64,000 bases of DNA, from positions 682,001 to 746,000 of the forward strand of contig NZ_LXWK01000011.1 in the NCBI RefSeq assembly GCF_001669775.1, read 5' to 3'. The notes beneath the pieces were generated by a model. The model saw only the letters and a program-made list of their open reading frames with translations, searched no databases and had not been told where the DNA came from. The translations under genes and the position numbers were made by a program. Position 1 is the first letter of the stretch; each line of letters opens with the position of its first letter. Below are positions 18,167 to 27,063 of the stretch, one piece after another. The stretch comes from Rheinheimera sp. SA_1. GTDB taxonomy: Bacteria; Pseudomonadota; Gammaproteobacteria; Enterobacterales; Alteromonadaceae.

Positions 18167-18263
18167 TTTGTGCTGAAAGTCAGCTTTAACAGACCTCCAG
18201 CTCTGATCTGTTTTCAGCCGGGATTTCGGTTACAATGCCGTTTTTCCAGTTTGAGGACCCACC

Positions 18264-19187
18264 TTGATCAAGTCTCCACCTTTTCAATTATCGTTATTGC
18301 ATCCTCGTTACTGGCTGTTGTGGCTGGCATTAGGCGTGGCTTATCTGCTGAGCTGGTTACCTTATTCCTGGCTGATGGCGTTGGGTCGTAGTTTGGGTCT
18401 GTTAACCTTTAAGTTATTAAAATCCCGCCGCAAAATCGCCAGCCGTAACCTTGAACTGTGTTTTCCCGAAAAAACTGCTGCCGAGCAAGCTCAACTGCTG
18501 CAGGAGAACGCCCGGCAAACCGGTTGTGCGCTGATTGAAACCATTATTGGCTGGTGGTGGCCGGATTGGCGTTTTAAAAAATTGGCGCAATTTGACGGCT
18601 TTGAGCATATTCAGGCGGAACTTGACCAGGGTAAAGGCGTCTTGCTGTTAGCGACGCACATGCTGCACTTAGAAGCCGCCGGCCGGGTAATAGGTCTGAC
18701 TCACCCCAGCGTTGGTTTTTACCGGCCACACAATAATGCGCTGATGGAATTTTTCATGTACCGCGGCCGCATTCGCAGTAATAAATATATGATTGGCAAA
18801 CGTGATGTAAAAGGCCTGATCGAAGCCTTGAACAGCGGTGAAATTTGCTTTTACCTGCCGGATCAGGATTACGGCCGCAAGCGGGCGGTATTTGTCCCCT
18901 TCTTCGCCGTCGCGGATACCGCTTCAACCACAGGAACCACACTGTTCGCCAAAGCAGCTAATTGCAGTGTGGTGCCGGTGTATACCCAAAGTCTGCCCGG
19001 CAACAAAGGGTATCGGGTACAAGCCTTGCCTGCGTTGCAAAATTTCCCGACTGGCGATGATGTAGCAGACATTACGCTGGTAAATCAGATTGTTGAACAG
19101 GCGGTATTACAGGCGCCCGGACAATATATGTGGTTGCACCGCCGTTTTAAAACCCGGCCGGCAGAGTCAGACCCAAGCTACTATTAA
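18264..19187 (+). CDS. lpxL: lipid A biosynthesis lauroyl-type acyltransferase
   Basis: This 307-residue LpxL/HtrB-family protein transfers a secondary acyl chain to Kdo2-lipid A at the inner membrane. One N-terminal hydrophobic region (about 15-35) anchors it. The catalytic HX4(D/E) motif is HMLHLE (about 130-135), and GVLLLATH, FYRPHNNALMEFF and YLPDQDYG are family blocks. It could equally be the LpxM or LpxP paralogue, since sequence reading alone cannot fix the acyl chain. The start is TTG with GAGGA seven bases upstream. Nothing else in the window belongs to lipid A synthesis. Confidence 0.88.
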   Translation: MIKSPPFQLSLLHPRYWLLWLALGVAYLLSWLPYSWLMALGRSLGLLTFKLLKSRRKIASRNLELCFPEKTAAEQAQLLQENARQTGCALIETIIGWWWPDWRFKKLAQFDGFEHIQAELDQGKGVLLLATHMLHLEAAGRVIGLTHPSVGFYRPHNNALMEFFMYRGRIRSNKYMIGKRDVKGLIEALNSGEICFYLPDQDYGRKRAVFVPFFAVADTASTTGTTLFAKAANCSVVPVYTQSLPGNKGYRVQALPALQNFPTGDDVADITLVNQIVEQAVLQAPGQYMWLHRRFKTRPAESDPSYY

Positions 19188-19274
19188 CTTTATGGGCACC
19201 CGGCGAAATAGCAGTTGGCAGGGTCGGTTTCTTTGACTAGTATGACGGCTACAAGCAGAAAAAGGATTGCAATC

Positions 19275-19901
19275 ATGTGGTTTTGGGTCAAACACTTATC
19301 TGCAGCAGTGGTGCTGTTAATCATCGCATTTGTGGTGTTGTTCAGTCCGGATCTGTTTAAAAGCAGCCCCACCACATCACCAGTCAAGCATTCACAAACT
19401 GCCGCCCAGACCTTTACCAATTTTTATGAACAAATCCGCTATTCGCTGGACGGCAGCAAAGACGTATCAAAAGAATTTATCGTCGAGTTACCAGACACCA
19501 GCGACAAACTGACCCAAACCCTGGCCGCGCGCACCAACACAGTGCCGGAGCTGGGCCCCAACTGGACCGGCAACTCCACCCAACGTAAGTTTCAGCAAGG
19601 CAGCAAAATCCGCGATCAGATGACCGGTTTTGCCGACAGTGAAGGCATTGAACTGATTTGGACCTTGCCACGGGATTATGTAGTGAAACATTATTTCCAC
19701 AGCGAAGGCGACTACCTGACCACCCTGCGTGACATTGCCACCGCTATTGCGCCAGATTTTCAAACACCGATTTTAGTATTTTTGTGTCCGAAAGAACGGG
19801 CCGCAGTGATCACCGACAAAAACAACCCGTTTCTCGATAGCAATTGCACCCACCTTAATGCGGAAGCGCCTGCTCGTTCCCCAGCACCGACGCCCAACTA
19901 G
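19275..19901 (+). CDS. membrane-anchored hypothetical protein, TcpQ-like C-terminus
   Basis: This is a 208-residue protein of unknown function. I start it at the ATG at 19275, which has AGGA at the right distance and is followed by one transmembrane helix (about 8-26), rather than at the upstream TTG or ATG. The rest should be periplasmic. The C-terminal block IELIWTLPRDYVVKHYF and GDYLTTLRDIATAI recalls the TcpQ/PilL-type domain of secretin partners, a weak resemblance. A cysteine pair (in FLCPKE and DSNCTHL) may form a disulfide. The last 47 bases overlap the convergent glnE. Confidence 0.65.
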   Translation: MWFWVKHLSAAVVLLIIAFVVLFSPDLFKSSPTTSPVKHSQTAAQTFTNFYEQIRYSLDGSKDVSKEFIVELPDTSDKLTQTLAARTNTVPELGPNWTGNSTQRKFQQGSKIRDQMTGFADSEGIELIWTLPRDYVVKHYFHSEGDYLTTLRDIATAIAPDFQTPILVFLCPKERAAVITDKNNPFLDSNCTHLNAEAPARSPAPTPN

Positions 19902-22698
19902 CCTGAACTTGTTGCATCGCCGAACTGACATCCGGCAAATCGGTGGTGTCGACTGGTTCCAGCGTCAGCCGGTGACTGACACCGCGTAAATCCCGATAAG
20001 CCTGCTGCAATAATCCTGCCTGTTCCAACGGCATCAACCCAGCGATCACAGCCGCATCCAGAATGCGGATATTGTCACTGTACTGATACAGCGCCGGGAA
20101 AGTTGCCGCATAAGCCAGCACCAGATATTGACTGATAAATTCCAAATCAACCACACCGCCTGCGGCATGCTTCACCTCGGCATTATCGACGCCATGGTGT
20201 TCCCGCAGTTTTTGCCTCATCTCCACTACATCGGTCTGTAGTTTTGGTAAATCACGGGGCTTGGCCAGTACTTCTGCACGGATGTCATCAAAACGCTTGG
20301 CAATCACCGCATCGCCATAAATCAACCGGGTGCGTACCAAAGCCTGATGCTCCCAGGTCCAGGCATCTTGCAGCAAATAATCACGATAAGTTTCGATATG
20401 CACTGTTAACAAACCGGCATTACCGGATGGACGCAGCCGTGTGTCGACATCATAAAGCACACCACTGGCGGTGCGGGTGGTACAAAGATGCAAAATCCGT
20501 TGCACCAGTTTTAAGTAAAACTGCCGCGAATCAATGGCTCTGTCACCACTGGTATCCGCCAGCGAATCACATTGGTGTAAAAATACTAAATCCAGATCTG
20601 AGCCGTAACCAAGCTCCAGCCCGCCGAGTTTGCCATAAGCCACTACGGCGAAGTTTTTTGCTGAACCTGCAGCGAGCCCGGCCGGATAGCCATATTTTTC
20701 AACCATTTGCTGCCAGGCCAAATCTACCACTTTTTCCATCACCGCTTCGGCCAGCCAGGTTAAATGGTCACTGACTTTCATCAGTGGCAAAATGCCGGTG
20801 ATATCGGCAGCGGCAATCCGTAACTGCTGTGCTTGTTTATATTGGCGTAATGTTTCCATCACCAACTCTAAATCATCTTCCGGCACCCGTAACAGCTGCA
20901 AACGTAAGCGATCGCGATAATCGGCCACAGTTGCCACCTGATACAGCAATTCCGGGTCTATCAGCTCATCGAGCAACATTGGATAACGCGCCAGATGGGT
21001 CGACAACCAGCCACTGCGCCCACAAAGTTTCACCAGTTGCTGCAAGGCTTTGGGGTTTTCAAATAGCAATTCGAGATAAGCGGTACGGCTGACAATTTGC
21101 CGGAATACCACCAGCACCCGGCTCAGGACCGCCGATCCTGCCTGCTCCAGTTCGAGATCATGCAATAATTGCGGTACCAGTTTCGCCAGCAATTCCCTGC
21201 CACGAGGACCGACACTGCGTTTTTGACAATCGTGCTTAAACTGCACCACAGCTTCGACCAGTTGCACCGCATCTTCAGCCGCCAGCCAGTGGATTTCATC
21301 TGCCAGTTCAACTGCCGGCAACTCGCTGTCCCAGAGGATCCGGCCCAGCAACACCTGCTCAGGTTCAGCGTTATCTTCATGCGCAATGACCTGTTTAAAC
21401 TGCTGATGCACCCGCGCCATCGCCTGGTTAATCCGTGTGGTTAAATCGTCCCAGTCTTTGGCGGCACAGGCCAGCACCAATCGCTCGCGCGACAATGGAT
21501 CCGCTGGTAAGGTCTGGGTTTGTTGATCATCCATGCCCTGCAGCAATTGTTCAACCTGGCGTAAAATCAGATAATCCTGCAGCAGGGCGTCGGCTTGGGC
21601 CTGGCTCAGAATTTCGTTGTCAGAAAGCGCCTGCAGCGCCAGAAAAATCGAGGGTTGTTGCAATTGCGGAATACGACCGCCGCGAATCAACTGCAGCGTT
21701 TGCACAATAAATTCCACTTCGCGAATACCACCGGCACCCAGTTTAATATTGTCGATGCGGTTGCGGCGGCGGTTTTCCTGCTCAATCAGTTGTTTCATCC
21801 GGCGCAAGGATTCAATGGCGGAAAAATCAATATAACGTCGATAAACAAAGGGTTTCAGCATTGATTTAAGTTCATGCGCAAAAGGCTCAAGCGGGTTTAA
21901 GATCCGCGCTTTGAGCATGGCGTAGCGTTCCCAATCACGGCCCTGCGCCTGATAATAATCTTCAAAAGCGGCAAAACTCAGCACTAAAGGCCCGCTATCA
22001 CCAAAAGGCCGCAACCGCATATCAACCCGATAAACAAAACCGTCAGCGGTGACCTGATGCAACAGCGCGATCAGTTTCTGGCCGAGCCTGGTGTAAAACT
22101 GCTGATTTTCACAGCTTCGCCGGCCGCCGCTGGTGTCGCCGTTTTGTGGATAAACCAGAATTAAATCAATGTCGGAAGAGAAATTCAGCTCACCGCCACC
22201 CAGTTTGCCCATACCGAGGATCAACAGCGGCATGGGCTGGCCTTGTTCGTCCAGCGGCTGTCCCCATTGTTTCGCGAGTTCAGCATAGGCCCAATGATAA
22301 GCTGCGTTGATCAGTTGATCCGCCAGCGCCGACACCCGTTGTAGCGACTGTGCCACCGATTGCCGGGCAAACACATCATCGGTCAGAATTTGCACCAGAC
22401 TGGCGTTACGATGCCGTCGCAGCTGGCTCATCACTTGCGCTTCGGCGGCATCAGTTGTCAGGACCAGCGGTGGCAGTGCTTCTGCGCTCAGGATCGTCGG
22501 GATTAGCGTTGGTTGTTGTAACAACACGCGACCGGCAAAGCTGCTGCAGGCGACCAAATGCCGGATTTGCGTCTGTTGCGCCGGTGGCAGCGCCTGCACG
22601 ATATCCAAGACAGGCACGACGGATAACTGGCTCGCTACGGCTTGTTGCAGCGCGGTACTGATGGGCTGTGCTTGCCATGCTGTTTGCTGAACGCTCAT
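19855..22698 (-). CDS. glnE: bifunctional glutamine synthetase adenylyltransferase/deadenylase
   Basis: This 947-residue enzyme adds or removes AMP on glutamine synthetase in response to PII and glutamine. Two nucleotidyltransferase domains are clear: the N-terminal deadenylase with FSSDIDLILVYPQ (about 180-192) and the C-terminal adenylylase with YGSDLDLVFLHQ (about 700-711). GlnD PII-uridylyltransferase-like regions follow each. I use the ATG at 22698, which has GGAG nine bases upstream and gives the length of Escherichia coli GlnE (946). It begins one base after the ygiF stop, as in enterics. Confidence 0.96.
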   Translation of the reverse strand: MSVQQTAWQAQPISTALQQAVASQLSVVPVLDIVQALPPAQQTQIRHLVACSSFAGRVLLQQPTLIPTILSAEALPPLVLTTDAAEAQVMSQLRRHRNASLVQILTDDVFARQSVAQSLQRVSALADQLINAAYHWAYAELAKQWGQPLDEQGQPMPLLILGMGKLGGGELNFSSDIDLILVYPQNGDTSGGRRSCENQQFYTRLGQKLIALLHQVTADGFVYRVDMRLRPFGDSGPLVLSFAAFEDYYQAQGRDWERYAMLKARILNPLEPFAHELKSMLKPFVYRRYIDFSAIESLRRMKQLIEQENRRRNRIDNIKLGAGGIREVEFIVQTLQLIRGGRIPQLQQPSIFLALQALSDNEILSQAQADALLQDYLILRQVEQLLQGMDDQQTQTLPADPLSRERLVLACAAKDWDDLTTRINQAMARVHQQFKQVIAHEDNAEPEQVLLGRILWDSELPAVELADEIHWLAAEDAVQLVEAVVQFKHDCQKRSVGPRGRELLAKLVPQLLHDLELEQAGSAVLSRVLVVFRQIVSRTAYLELLFENPKALQQLVKLCGRSGWLSTHLARYPMLLDELIDPELLYQVATVADYRDRLRLQLLRVPEDDLELVMETLRQYKQAQQLRIAAADITGILPLMKVSDHLTWLAEAVMEKVVDLAWQQMVEKYGYPAGLAAGSAKNFAVVAYGKLGGLELGYGSDLDLVFLHQCDSLADTSGDRAIDSRQFYLKLVQRILHLCTTRTASGVLYDVDTRLRPSGNAGLLTVHIETYRDYLLQDAWTWEHQALVRTRLIYGDAVIAKRFDDIRAEVLAKPRDLPKLQTDVVEMRQKLREHHGVDNAEVKHAAGGVVDLEFISQYLVLAYAATFPALYQYSDNIRILDAAVIAGLMPLEQAGLLQQAYRDLRGVSHRLTLEPVDTTDLPDVSSAMQQVQASWASVLGNEQALPH

Positions 22699-22699
22699 T

Positions 22700-23650
22700 T
22701 CAGACGGCTCCAACAGGCTGCGCTAACAGCCAACCGGAAAAATCCAGCAGCCATAATGATAGCGATGTTGATTGGGTGAGTTCGAGACTGGCGGCACCTC
22801 GTAATAACTGCTGCAGCTGTTGATCCGGCTGCAGGGCTGAATCCTGTTGTGTCGATAATAACTGCTGTAATTGTTGCCATTGTTGGGCTATTGCGGCGCC
22901 AAGTTGCTGCTGTTCTGTAGGTTGTCGCGCTACATGCTGCAACCATAAATTCTGCTGTAACTGGCGTAATAACAGGCTGAAACTTAACTCTGGTTCGATG
23001 GCGACTGGAGCCAGCTGCAACGGCTGTTGCTGTGCTAAACGATAACCCCGCTCAGCTTTGGACTGAAACCCTAAACAAAGCGGCAGCCGTTGTAACAGCT
23101 GCCGCGCCAGCAAAAACAACTGCTGCGCATCACCTTCCATCAGCTCCAGCTCAATTTCCAGCAGCGGCTGACGGAGTCCGCCTGCCAGCACCTGCCCCTG
23201 ATCAAGCACGGCTTCGACTGTGGTACCGTCCTGCAAGGTTAACACCCAGCAATGGCGAACAAAGTCGGTGCGAAACAGCTCCTGTATTTGCTGTTGTAAA
23301 GAAGCAACGTCTGTACCTTCAGGCCATATTTCCGCAGGAAAGTCAGTGAGTTGCGGGACGACACCAGCGCAAGGCTGATTGTATTCGGGCCGCACATGGG
23401 CGGCGCCCAATTGCTGACCGGCAAGCTTAATGGTTTGCTGATACTGACCATTTTTGCAGCGGGTGCGTAGTCCGGCGTCGTGGCGACGAAACCACTGCGC
23501 GGCCGTTTCAAAATAAGCATTCAGTAAAGTTACCGGGGGCTGCGCTACCACTTGCTTAGCCAACGTTGGCCAACAGTCGCTGACCTCTTGCAGCAGATCC
23601 GCTGACATCGGGGCTGTCACCCACAGTTTTAATTCTACTTCCAGACTCAT
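22700..23650 (-). CDS. ygiF: inorganic triphosphatase YgiF (CYTH domain)
   Basis: This 316-residue protein starts with MSLEVELKLWV, the ExExK signature of CYTH triphosphate-tunnel enzymes. That fixes the start at the ATG at 23650; the frame is open 40 codons further upstream but is not family-like. The CYTH domain spans about 1-200, with LLNAYFET, AGLRTRC and ELELMEGD metal and phosphate residues. The C-terminal 110 residues are glutamine- and leucine-rich helices resembling a shortened CHAD domain. YgiF hydrolyses inorganic tripolyphosphate in Escherichia coli. It is coupled to glnE, one base away. Confidence 0.88.
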   Translation of the reverse strand: MSLEVELKLWVTAPMSADLLQEVSDCWPTLAKQVVAQPPVTLLNAYFETAAQWFRRHDAGLRTRCKNGQYQQTIKLAGQQLGAAHVRPEYNQPCAGVVPQLTDFPAEIWPEGTDVASLQQQIQELFRTDFVRHCWVLTLQDGTTVEAVLDQGQVLAGGLRQPLLEIELELMEGDAQQLFLLARQLLQRLPLCLGFQSKAERGYRLAQQQPLQLAPVAIEPELSFSLLLRQLQQNLWLQHVARQPTEQQQLGAAIAQQWQQLQQLLSTQQDSALQPDQQLQQLLRGAASLELTQSTSLSLWLLDFSGWLLAQPVGAV

Positions 23651-23834
23651 GCGACTAATGCCCCTGTGCTGCTGATTGGCGATACTGTTGAATTGCATTG
23701 CTGCAGATATGCGCTGAAGAGCGCAACATAGGACATCCAATGGCACGCAGCAAGTGTTTTTGCTTGTCAACCGGTTAACAACTCCCTATGATCCAAGGCA
23801 ATACTCGCCTGTTCCGGTTGAATGAGAACCTGAT

Positions 23835-24518
23835 ATGTCTGATTTGTTCCGCTCTGCTTTTTCCCGCGCTGTTTATAGCACTGTTTTTTTCACCGTGGCT
23901 GCTACCAGCGCCATGGTCAATGCCCAGGATGTTACTGCTGAAACCCCGGCAGCCAAGGTTGAAACTCCGGTTGTTGCAGTTGAAAAACCCAGTACTAACG
24001 AAAAACCGGCCTTTATTATCGATACCCTGAGTACCCCGGTGCGCTCTGGTCCTGGCAACGAATATCGTAGTATCGCCACAGTTGGCGCTGGTGAAAACGT
24101 CACTTATATCGGCCAGAACCCGGCCAACGGCTTTATCAAAATTCGCGATAATGCCGGCAACGAAGGTTGGCTCAGTGGCGAATACATCACCTATACCGCC
24201 AGCCCAAAATCCAGTCTGGAGAGTTTAAAACAACAACTCAGTCAGCAGGAAATGATTGCTGCTTCGTTCGAACAAGAACGCAGCACCTTACAAGCTACAG
24301 TGACAGCAGCTGAAACCGCGCGTGACGCTGCCCTCGCAGAAGCACAACTGGCCAAACAAACCACTATCGCACTGACCAAACAACTGGCCGAGCAAAACCC
24401 ACCGCTGGTGCAAAATAAAATGGTGATTGGCGGTGGCATTCTGGCGGCTGGTTTACTCCTTGGTCTGATCCTCCCAATCATCACGCCAAGCCGTCGCCGT
24501 AAAGATCGCTGGATGTAA
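23835..24518 (+). CDS. ygiM: SH3b-domain membrane protein YgiM family
   Basis: This 227-residue protein has a signal peptide (about 1-30), an Ala/Val/Glu-rich linker, a bacterial SH3 domain (about 62-122, with STPVRSGPGNEYRSI and GWLSGEYI), a coiled coil (about 125-190) and a C-terminal transmembrane helix (about 197-216) ending in a basic tail. This matches the TIGR04211/YgiM family, which lies beside ygiF and cca in enterics. SH3b domains often bind peptidoglycan, so an envelope role is likely but unproven. A REP/MITE-like palindrome follows 12 bases after the stop and may serve as its terminator. Confidence 0.85.
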   Translation: MSDLFRSAFSRAVYSTVFFTVAATSAMVNAQDVTAETPAAKVETPVVAVEKPSTNEKPAFIIDTLSTPVRSGPGNEYRSIATVGAGENVTYIGQNPANGFIKIRDNAGNEGWLSGEYITYTASPKSSLESLKQQLSQQEMIAASFEQERSTLQATVTAAETARDAALAEAQLAKQTTIALTKQLAEQNPPLVQNKMVIGGGILAAGLLLGLILPIITPSRRRKDRWM

Positions 24519-24530
24519 TTGTAAACTTCG

Positions 24531-24582
24531 GGGTCAGAGTCAATTGTTAACGGATTTTTGTTAACAATTGACTCTGACCCCA
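24531..24582. repeat. REP/MITE-like palindrome, copy 2
   Basis: Perfect 22-base arms (24531-24552 and 24561-24582) flank the 8-base loop GGATTTTT. The arm sequence starts GGGGTCAGAGTC and ends GTTAAC. It shares its core with the copy at 89-134 and is followed by ACAGTTAACAC, like the right flank of copy 1. It sits between the convergent ygiM and DUF4287 genes. Confidence 0.85.
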
Positions 24583-24594
24583 CAGTTAACACTT

Positions 24595-25164
24595 TTAGCC
24601 TGCTGCAGCAAATGCCGCCTGGATCCACCCCAGTAATTGCGCATCCACTTCGCTGACGTTCGATAACCTGACTTTAAAATTACACATTTGCCCGGCTGGC
24701 AAGGCTTTCAGCCTTGGGTCTTCCGGCAGCTGTTTGATATTGAGCCCGACTTCAATTTGGCTATTGGTGGCAGGGCCAATCATCGCAAATTGCTTGTTGC
24801 GCCGGTAACTGACGTAGGTCTTTTTCGGCGAGGCTTCGAACTCACCAAATTGTTGAATTTCGGCCAGTAATGCGTCATGGATCGGCCGCAGTGCTGCTTT
24901 TGCTCCCGTATATAAACCATCCAACACCTGAAGTTCGTCGAGGCCTTCGGCGGCAGACTGGCCATCAGTTTGCCGCACCGTGTGCACCAGCGTATTGGCA
25001 TCGCCATGGCCCATGCCCAAGCTGGTTTTGAGCATGGTGACCAGCTCGCTGTGTTTGCTCAGACCTGAGTTACTGATGATCAGAGTTAATTCACTTAAAG
25101 ACTTACCACTACGTTGTTCGATATTGGCCAGCTGCGTGGCCACCGCCTGTTTTAAATCAGTCAT
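24595..25164 (-). CDS. DUF4287/DUF5655 domain protein
   Basis: This 189-residue soluble protein has an N-terminal DUF4287-like helical domain (about 1-65, with SGKSLSELTLII and GLSKHSELVTMLK) and a C-terminal DUF5655-like domain (about 80-188, with FEASPKKTYVSYRRNKQFAMI and VGLNIK). Proteins with this pairing are common in soil and aquatic bacteria, have no proven role, and are sometimes compared with DNA-binding or transport-associated proteins. I start it at the ATG at 25164 because GGAG lies six bases upstream, inside the longer TTG-initiated frame. It is followed by the palindrome at 24531-24582. Confidence 0.75.
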   Translation of the reverse strand: MTDLKQAVATQLANIEQRSGKSLSELTLIISNSGLSKHSELVTMLKTSLGMGHGDANTLVHTVRQTDGQSAAEGLDELQVLDGLYTGAKAALRPIHDALLAEIQQFGEFEASPKKTYVSYRRNKQFAMIGPATNSQIEVGLNIKQLPEDPRLKALPAGQMCNFKVRLSNVSEVDAQLLGWIQAAFAAAG

Positions 25165-25236
25165 TACTTGCTCCAAAACACCACACCCGCCAGTCGGAAT
25201 GACTGTCGGGTAGGCTGAATAAGCATTTGTTATAAA

Positions 25237-25851
25237 TCAGATATTGCGTAAAGTACAATCTGCAGAAACAGTTCCGACCTCTGCCTGCATACTGCGCCAG
25301 CGTTGTTCCAGCGCCATAATACTCACCAGATACACCGCCACCACAATCACTGGTTGCAGGATAAAACTGTGCTCAGGCGCGATGACCCAGGCCGCAGTGC
25401 ACAGTACAGTGCGCACCACGCCGTGGAATACTCCGACCCAATGTTGCAGCAGCACACTAACCGGTGACCACATGATGCCGGCCAACACCGCAACGGTGAA
25501 TGGTAAGGAGCGGTAATCCTCCAGGAAAAACGGGATAGCCAACGCATACACCAAAAAACTCATACCTACAGCACTAAGAAACAAAGTATCAAAAAAATTG
25601 CGTTCACTGCCTTTTTGAAATTTCATCGACTCGCCGGTTAACTTTGCCAGTCCAAGCGCCAGATAAATAATACTGCCGGTGCCGATAAACACCGCCCAAA
25701 CCGCAAAGGTGGGTGGCAAGAACGCGCCGGTCAGAATGAGTAAACTCCAGATGATAGTCCCAGCCAGCGGCGTCGCCAAAAAGCGCCGGTTCCGGAATTC
25801 TGCCAATTGTGTATCTAAGGATTTGCTTGGGCTTGTTGCTTGATTGTTCAT
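25237..25851 (-). CDS. DUF7010-like membrane protein
   Basis: This 204-residue integral membrane protein has about six predicted helices: about 29-46, 52-68, 88-108, 118-140, 145-158 and 165-185. The pattern FLATPLAGTIIWSLL, FIGTGSIIYLALG and LQHWVGVFHGVVRT resembles the DUF7010 family, whose function is unknown. It is not clearly coupled to the DUF4287 gene (72 bases apart). Its upstream region contains a strong palindrome with two GACAA-N-TGTC boxes (25930-25961), suggesting a dedicated regulator encoded elsewhere. Confidence 0.65.
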   Translation of the reverse strand: MNNQATSPSKSLDTQLAEFRNRRFLATPLAGTIIWSLLILTGAFLPPTFAVWAVFIGTGSIIYLALGLAKLTGESMKFQKGSERNFFDTLFLSAVGMSFLVYALAIPFFLEDYRSLPFTVAVLAGIMWSPVSVLLQHWVGVFHGVVRTVLCTAAWVIAPEHSFILQPVIVVAVYLVSIMALEQRWRSMQAEVGTVSADCTLRNI

Positions 25852-25929
25852 CTTGGTGCTCCATCGTCGCCTGTGGCGACTGCGTTGTTGATGGAGTTAT
25901 CTTCAAGGTTTTCTACTCGCCTGCACAGT

Positions 25930-25961
25930 GACAACTGTCATGTTAAAACATGACAAATGTC
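25930..25961. promoter_or_regulatory. palindromic operator candidate upstream of the DUF7010 gene
   Basis: TGTCATGTT (25936-25944) and AACATGACA (25947-25955) form a perfect 20-base palindrome. It is overlaid by two direct boxes GACAACTGTC (25930-25939) and GACAAATGTC (25952-25961). It is 80-110 bases before the DUF7010 start codon and downstream of no terminator. The symmetry suggests binding by a dimeric repressor or activator. Confidence 0.5.
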
Positions 25962-26034
25962 CTGAGTTGCGATAGTGCTGAACTGATGTGGTCGCTGCGA
26001 AAAGTTGTTTAAAGTGCGAAGCCCGCTGCAAAGG

Positions 26035-26910
26035 CTAAGTCAAAAACCTTAAGTGCCCGATAAAACTACGCGCCACCGGTCCCAAAGTGTCGGCATCATT
26101 AAAATTCAGATAAAAAGTGGCAGAACGTTTAGCGCCACGTGGTAATTGCAGCGGTATTAATGTGCCATCATCCAGAAATGGCTGGACCGCAGTGAGCGGT
26201 AGCCAGGCAAAACCGAGGTTTTTGCGCAGTAATTCGATGGAGGTGCCGACATGGCTGACGGTCCAGCGCTGATCGGAACCGAGCCAGCCCACGTCTTTTT
26301 TCTGCTCCAGCGCCGAGTCGCGGATCACAATCTGCCGACAGGTTTTCAGCTCTTCCAGTGTCAGTTCACGGGGTGGCAAATTCAGTGGATGTTCGCGCCC
26401 GGCCACCGCAATAAATTCCACCTGACAAATATCTTCCGATAAATTATCCGGTAGCGTAAAAGGCGACAATGCGATATCGGCTTTACCCTGGCGCAGTAAC
26501 TCGTTGGCGCCGGTAAGAATGGTCTCTAAAAGTTCGATGCGGATCAGCGGATATTCGGCTGAAACCGCTGCCAGTACCTGAAACAATTTATCGCGTGGGA
26601 AAGCTTCATCCACTGCGATATTGAGGCTGGATTCCACCCCGGATTTTAAATTCAGCGCCACGTTTTCCATGCGTTCGGCTTCGGCCAGCAAATAATTAAC
26701 CCGGCGCAGCAATTGCTCGCCAGCGGCGGTCAGCATGGTTTTGCGACCTTCTACCTGAAATAAAGTCACCCCCAGCAATTCTTCCATTTTATGCACCGCA
26801 TGGTGAATGCTGGACTGACTTTTATAGATCACATCCGCCGCTTGCTGAAAACCGCCTTGTTCAGCGACAGCTTTAAACATCCGCCATTGTTCAATCGTTG
26901 AACGTGCCAT
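26035..26910 (-). CDS. LysR family transcriptional regulator
   Basis: This 291-residue protein has an N-terminal winged helix-turn-helix (about 1-60, with FQQAADVIYKSQSSIHHAVHKMEELLG) and a periplasmic-binding-type effector domain (about 90-290, beginning SSLNIAVDEAFP). It is a LysR-type regulator, usually activated by a small ligand. The ribosome site TTAGGAGAAACGA precedes the ATG, and the ERIC-like repeat ends only 12 bases upstream, placing the repeat in the 5' untranslated region. Its targets may include the TSUP, pirin and DoxX genes just upstream on the same strand, which is an inference from position. Confidence 0.9.
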   Translation of the reverse strand: MARSTIEQWRMFKAVAEQGGFQQAADVIYKSQSSIHHAVHKMEELLGVTLFQVEGRKTMLTAAGEQLLRRVNYLLAEAERMENVALNLKSGVESSLNIAVDEAFPRDKLFQVLAAVSAEYPLIRIELLETILTGANELLRQGKADIALSPFTLPDNLSEDICQVEFIAVAGREHPLNLPPRELTLEELKTCRQIVIRDSALEQKKDVGWLGSDQRWTVSHVGTSIELLRKNLGFAWLPLTAVQPFLDDGTLIPLQLPRGAKRSATFYLNFNDADTLGPVARSFIGHLRFLT

Positions 26911-26922
26911 TCGTTTCTCCTA

Positions 26923-27063
26923 ATACCCGTCATCCTTGAAAATCCGGGGTTGTTGCCTTCGCTCATTCGCCCCAGTCACATAGAACTGCTATGCTCTGGG
27001 CCGGGCTGGCGTTCCAGTCTCACTCTCTCGTCGCCTACCCGAATCTCCAATGATTTTGGGTAT
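26923..27063. repeat. ERIC-like intergenic repeat, copy 2
   Basis: This 141-base element has the same ends (ATACCC and GGGTAT) and centre (CGCCCCAGTCACATAG) as 10538-10678. It separates the TSUP stop codon from the LysR start codon, whose Shine-Dalgarno directly follows it. A transcript entering lysR from upstream would carry the folded ERIC hairpin next to the ribosome site. Confidence 0.85.
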
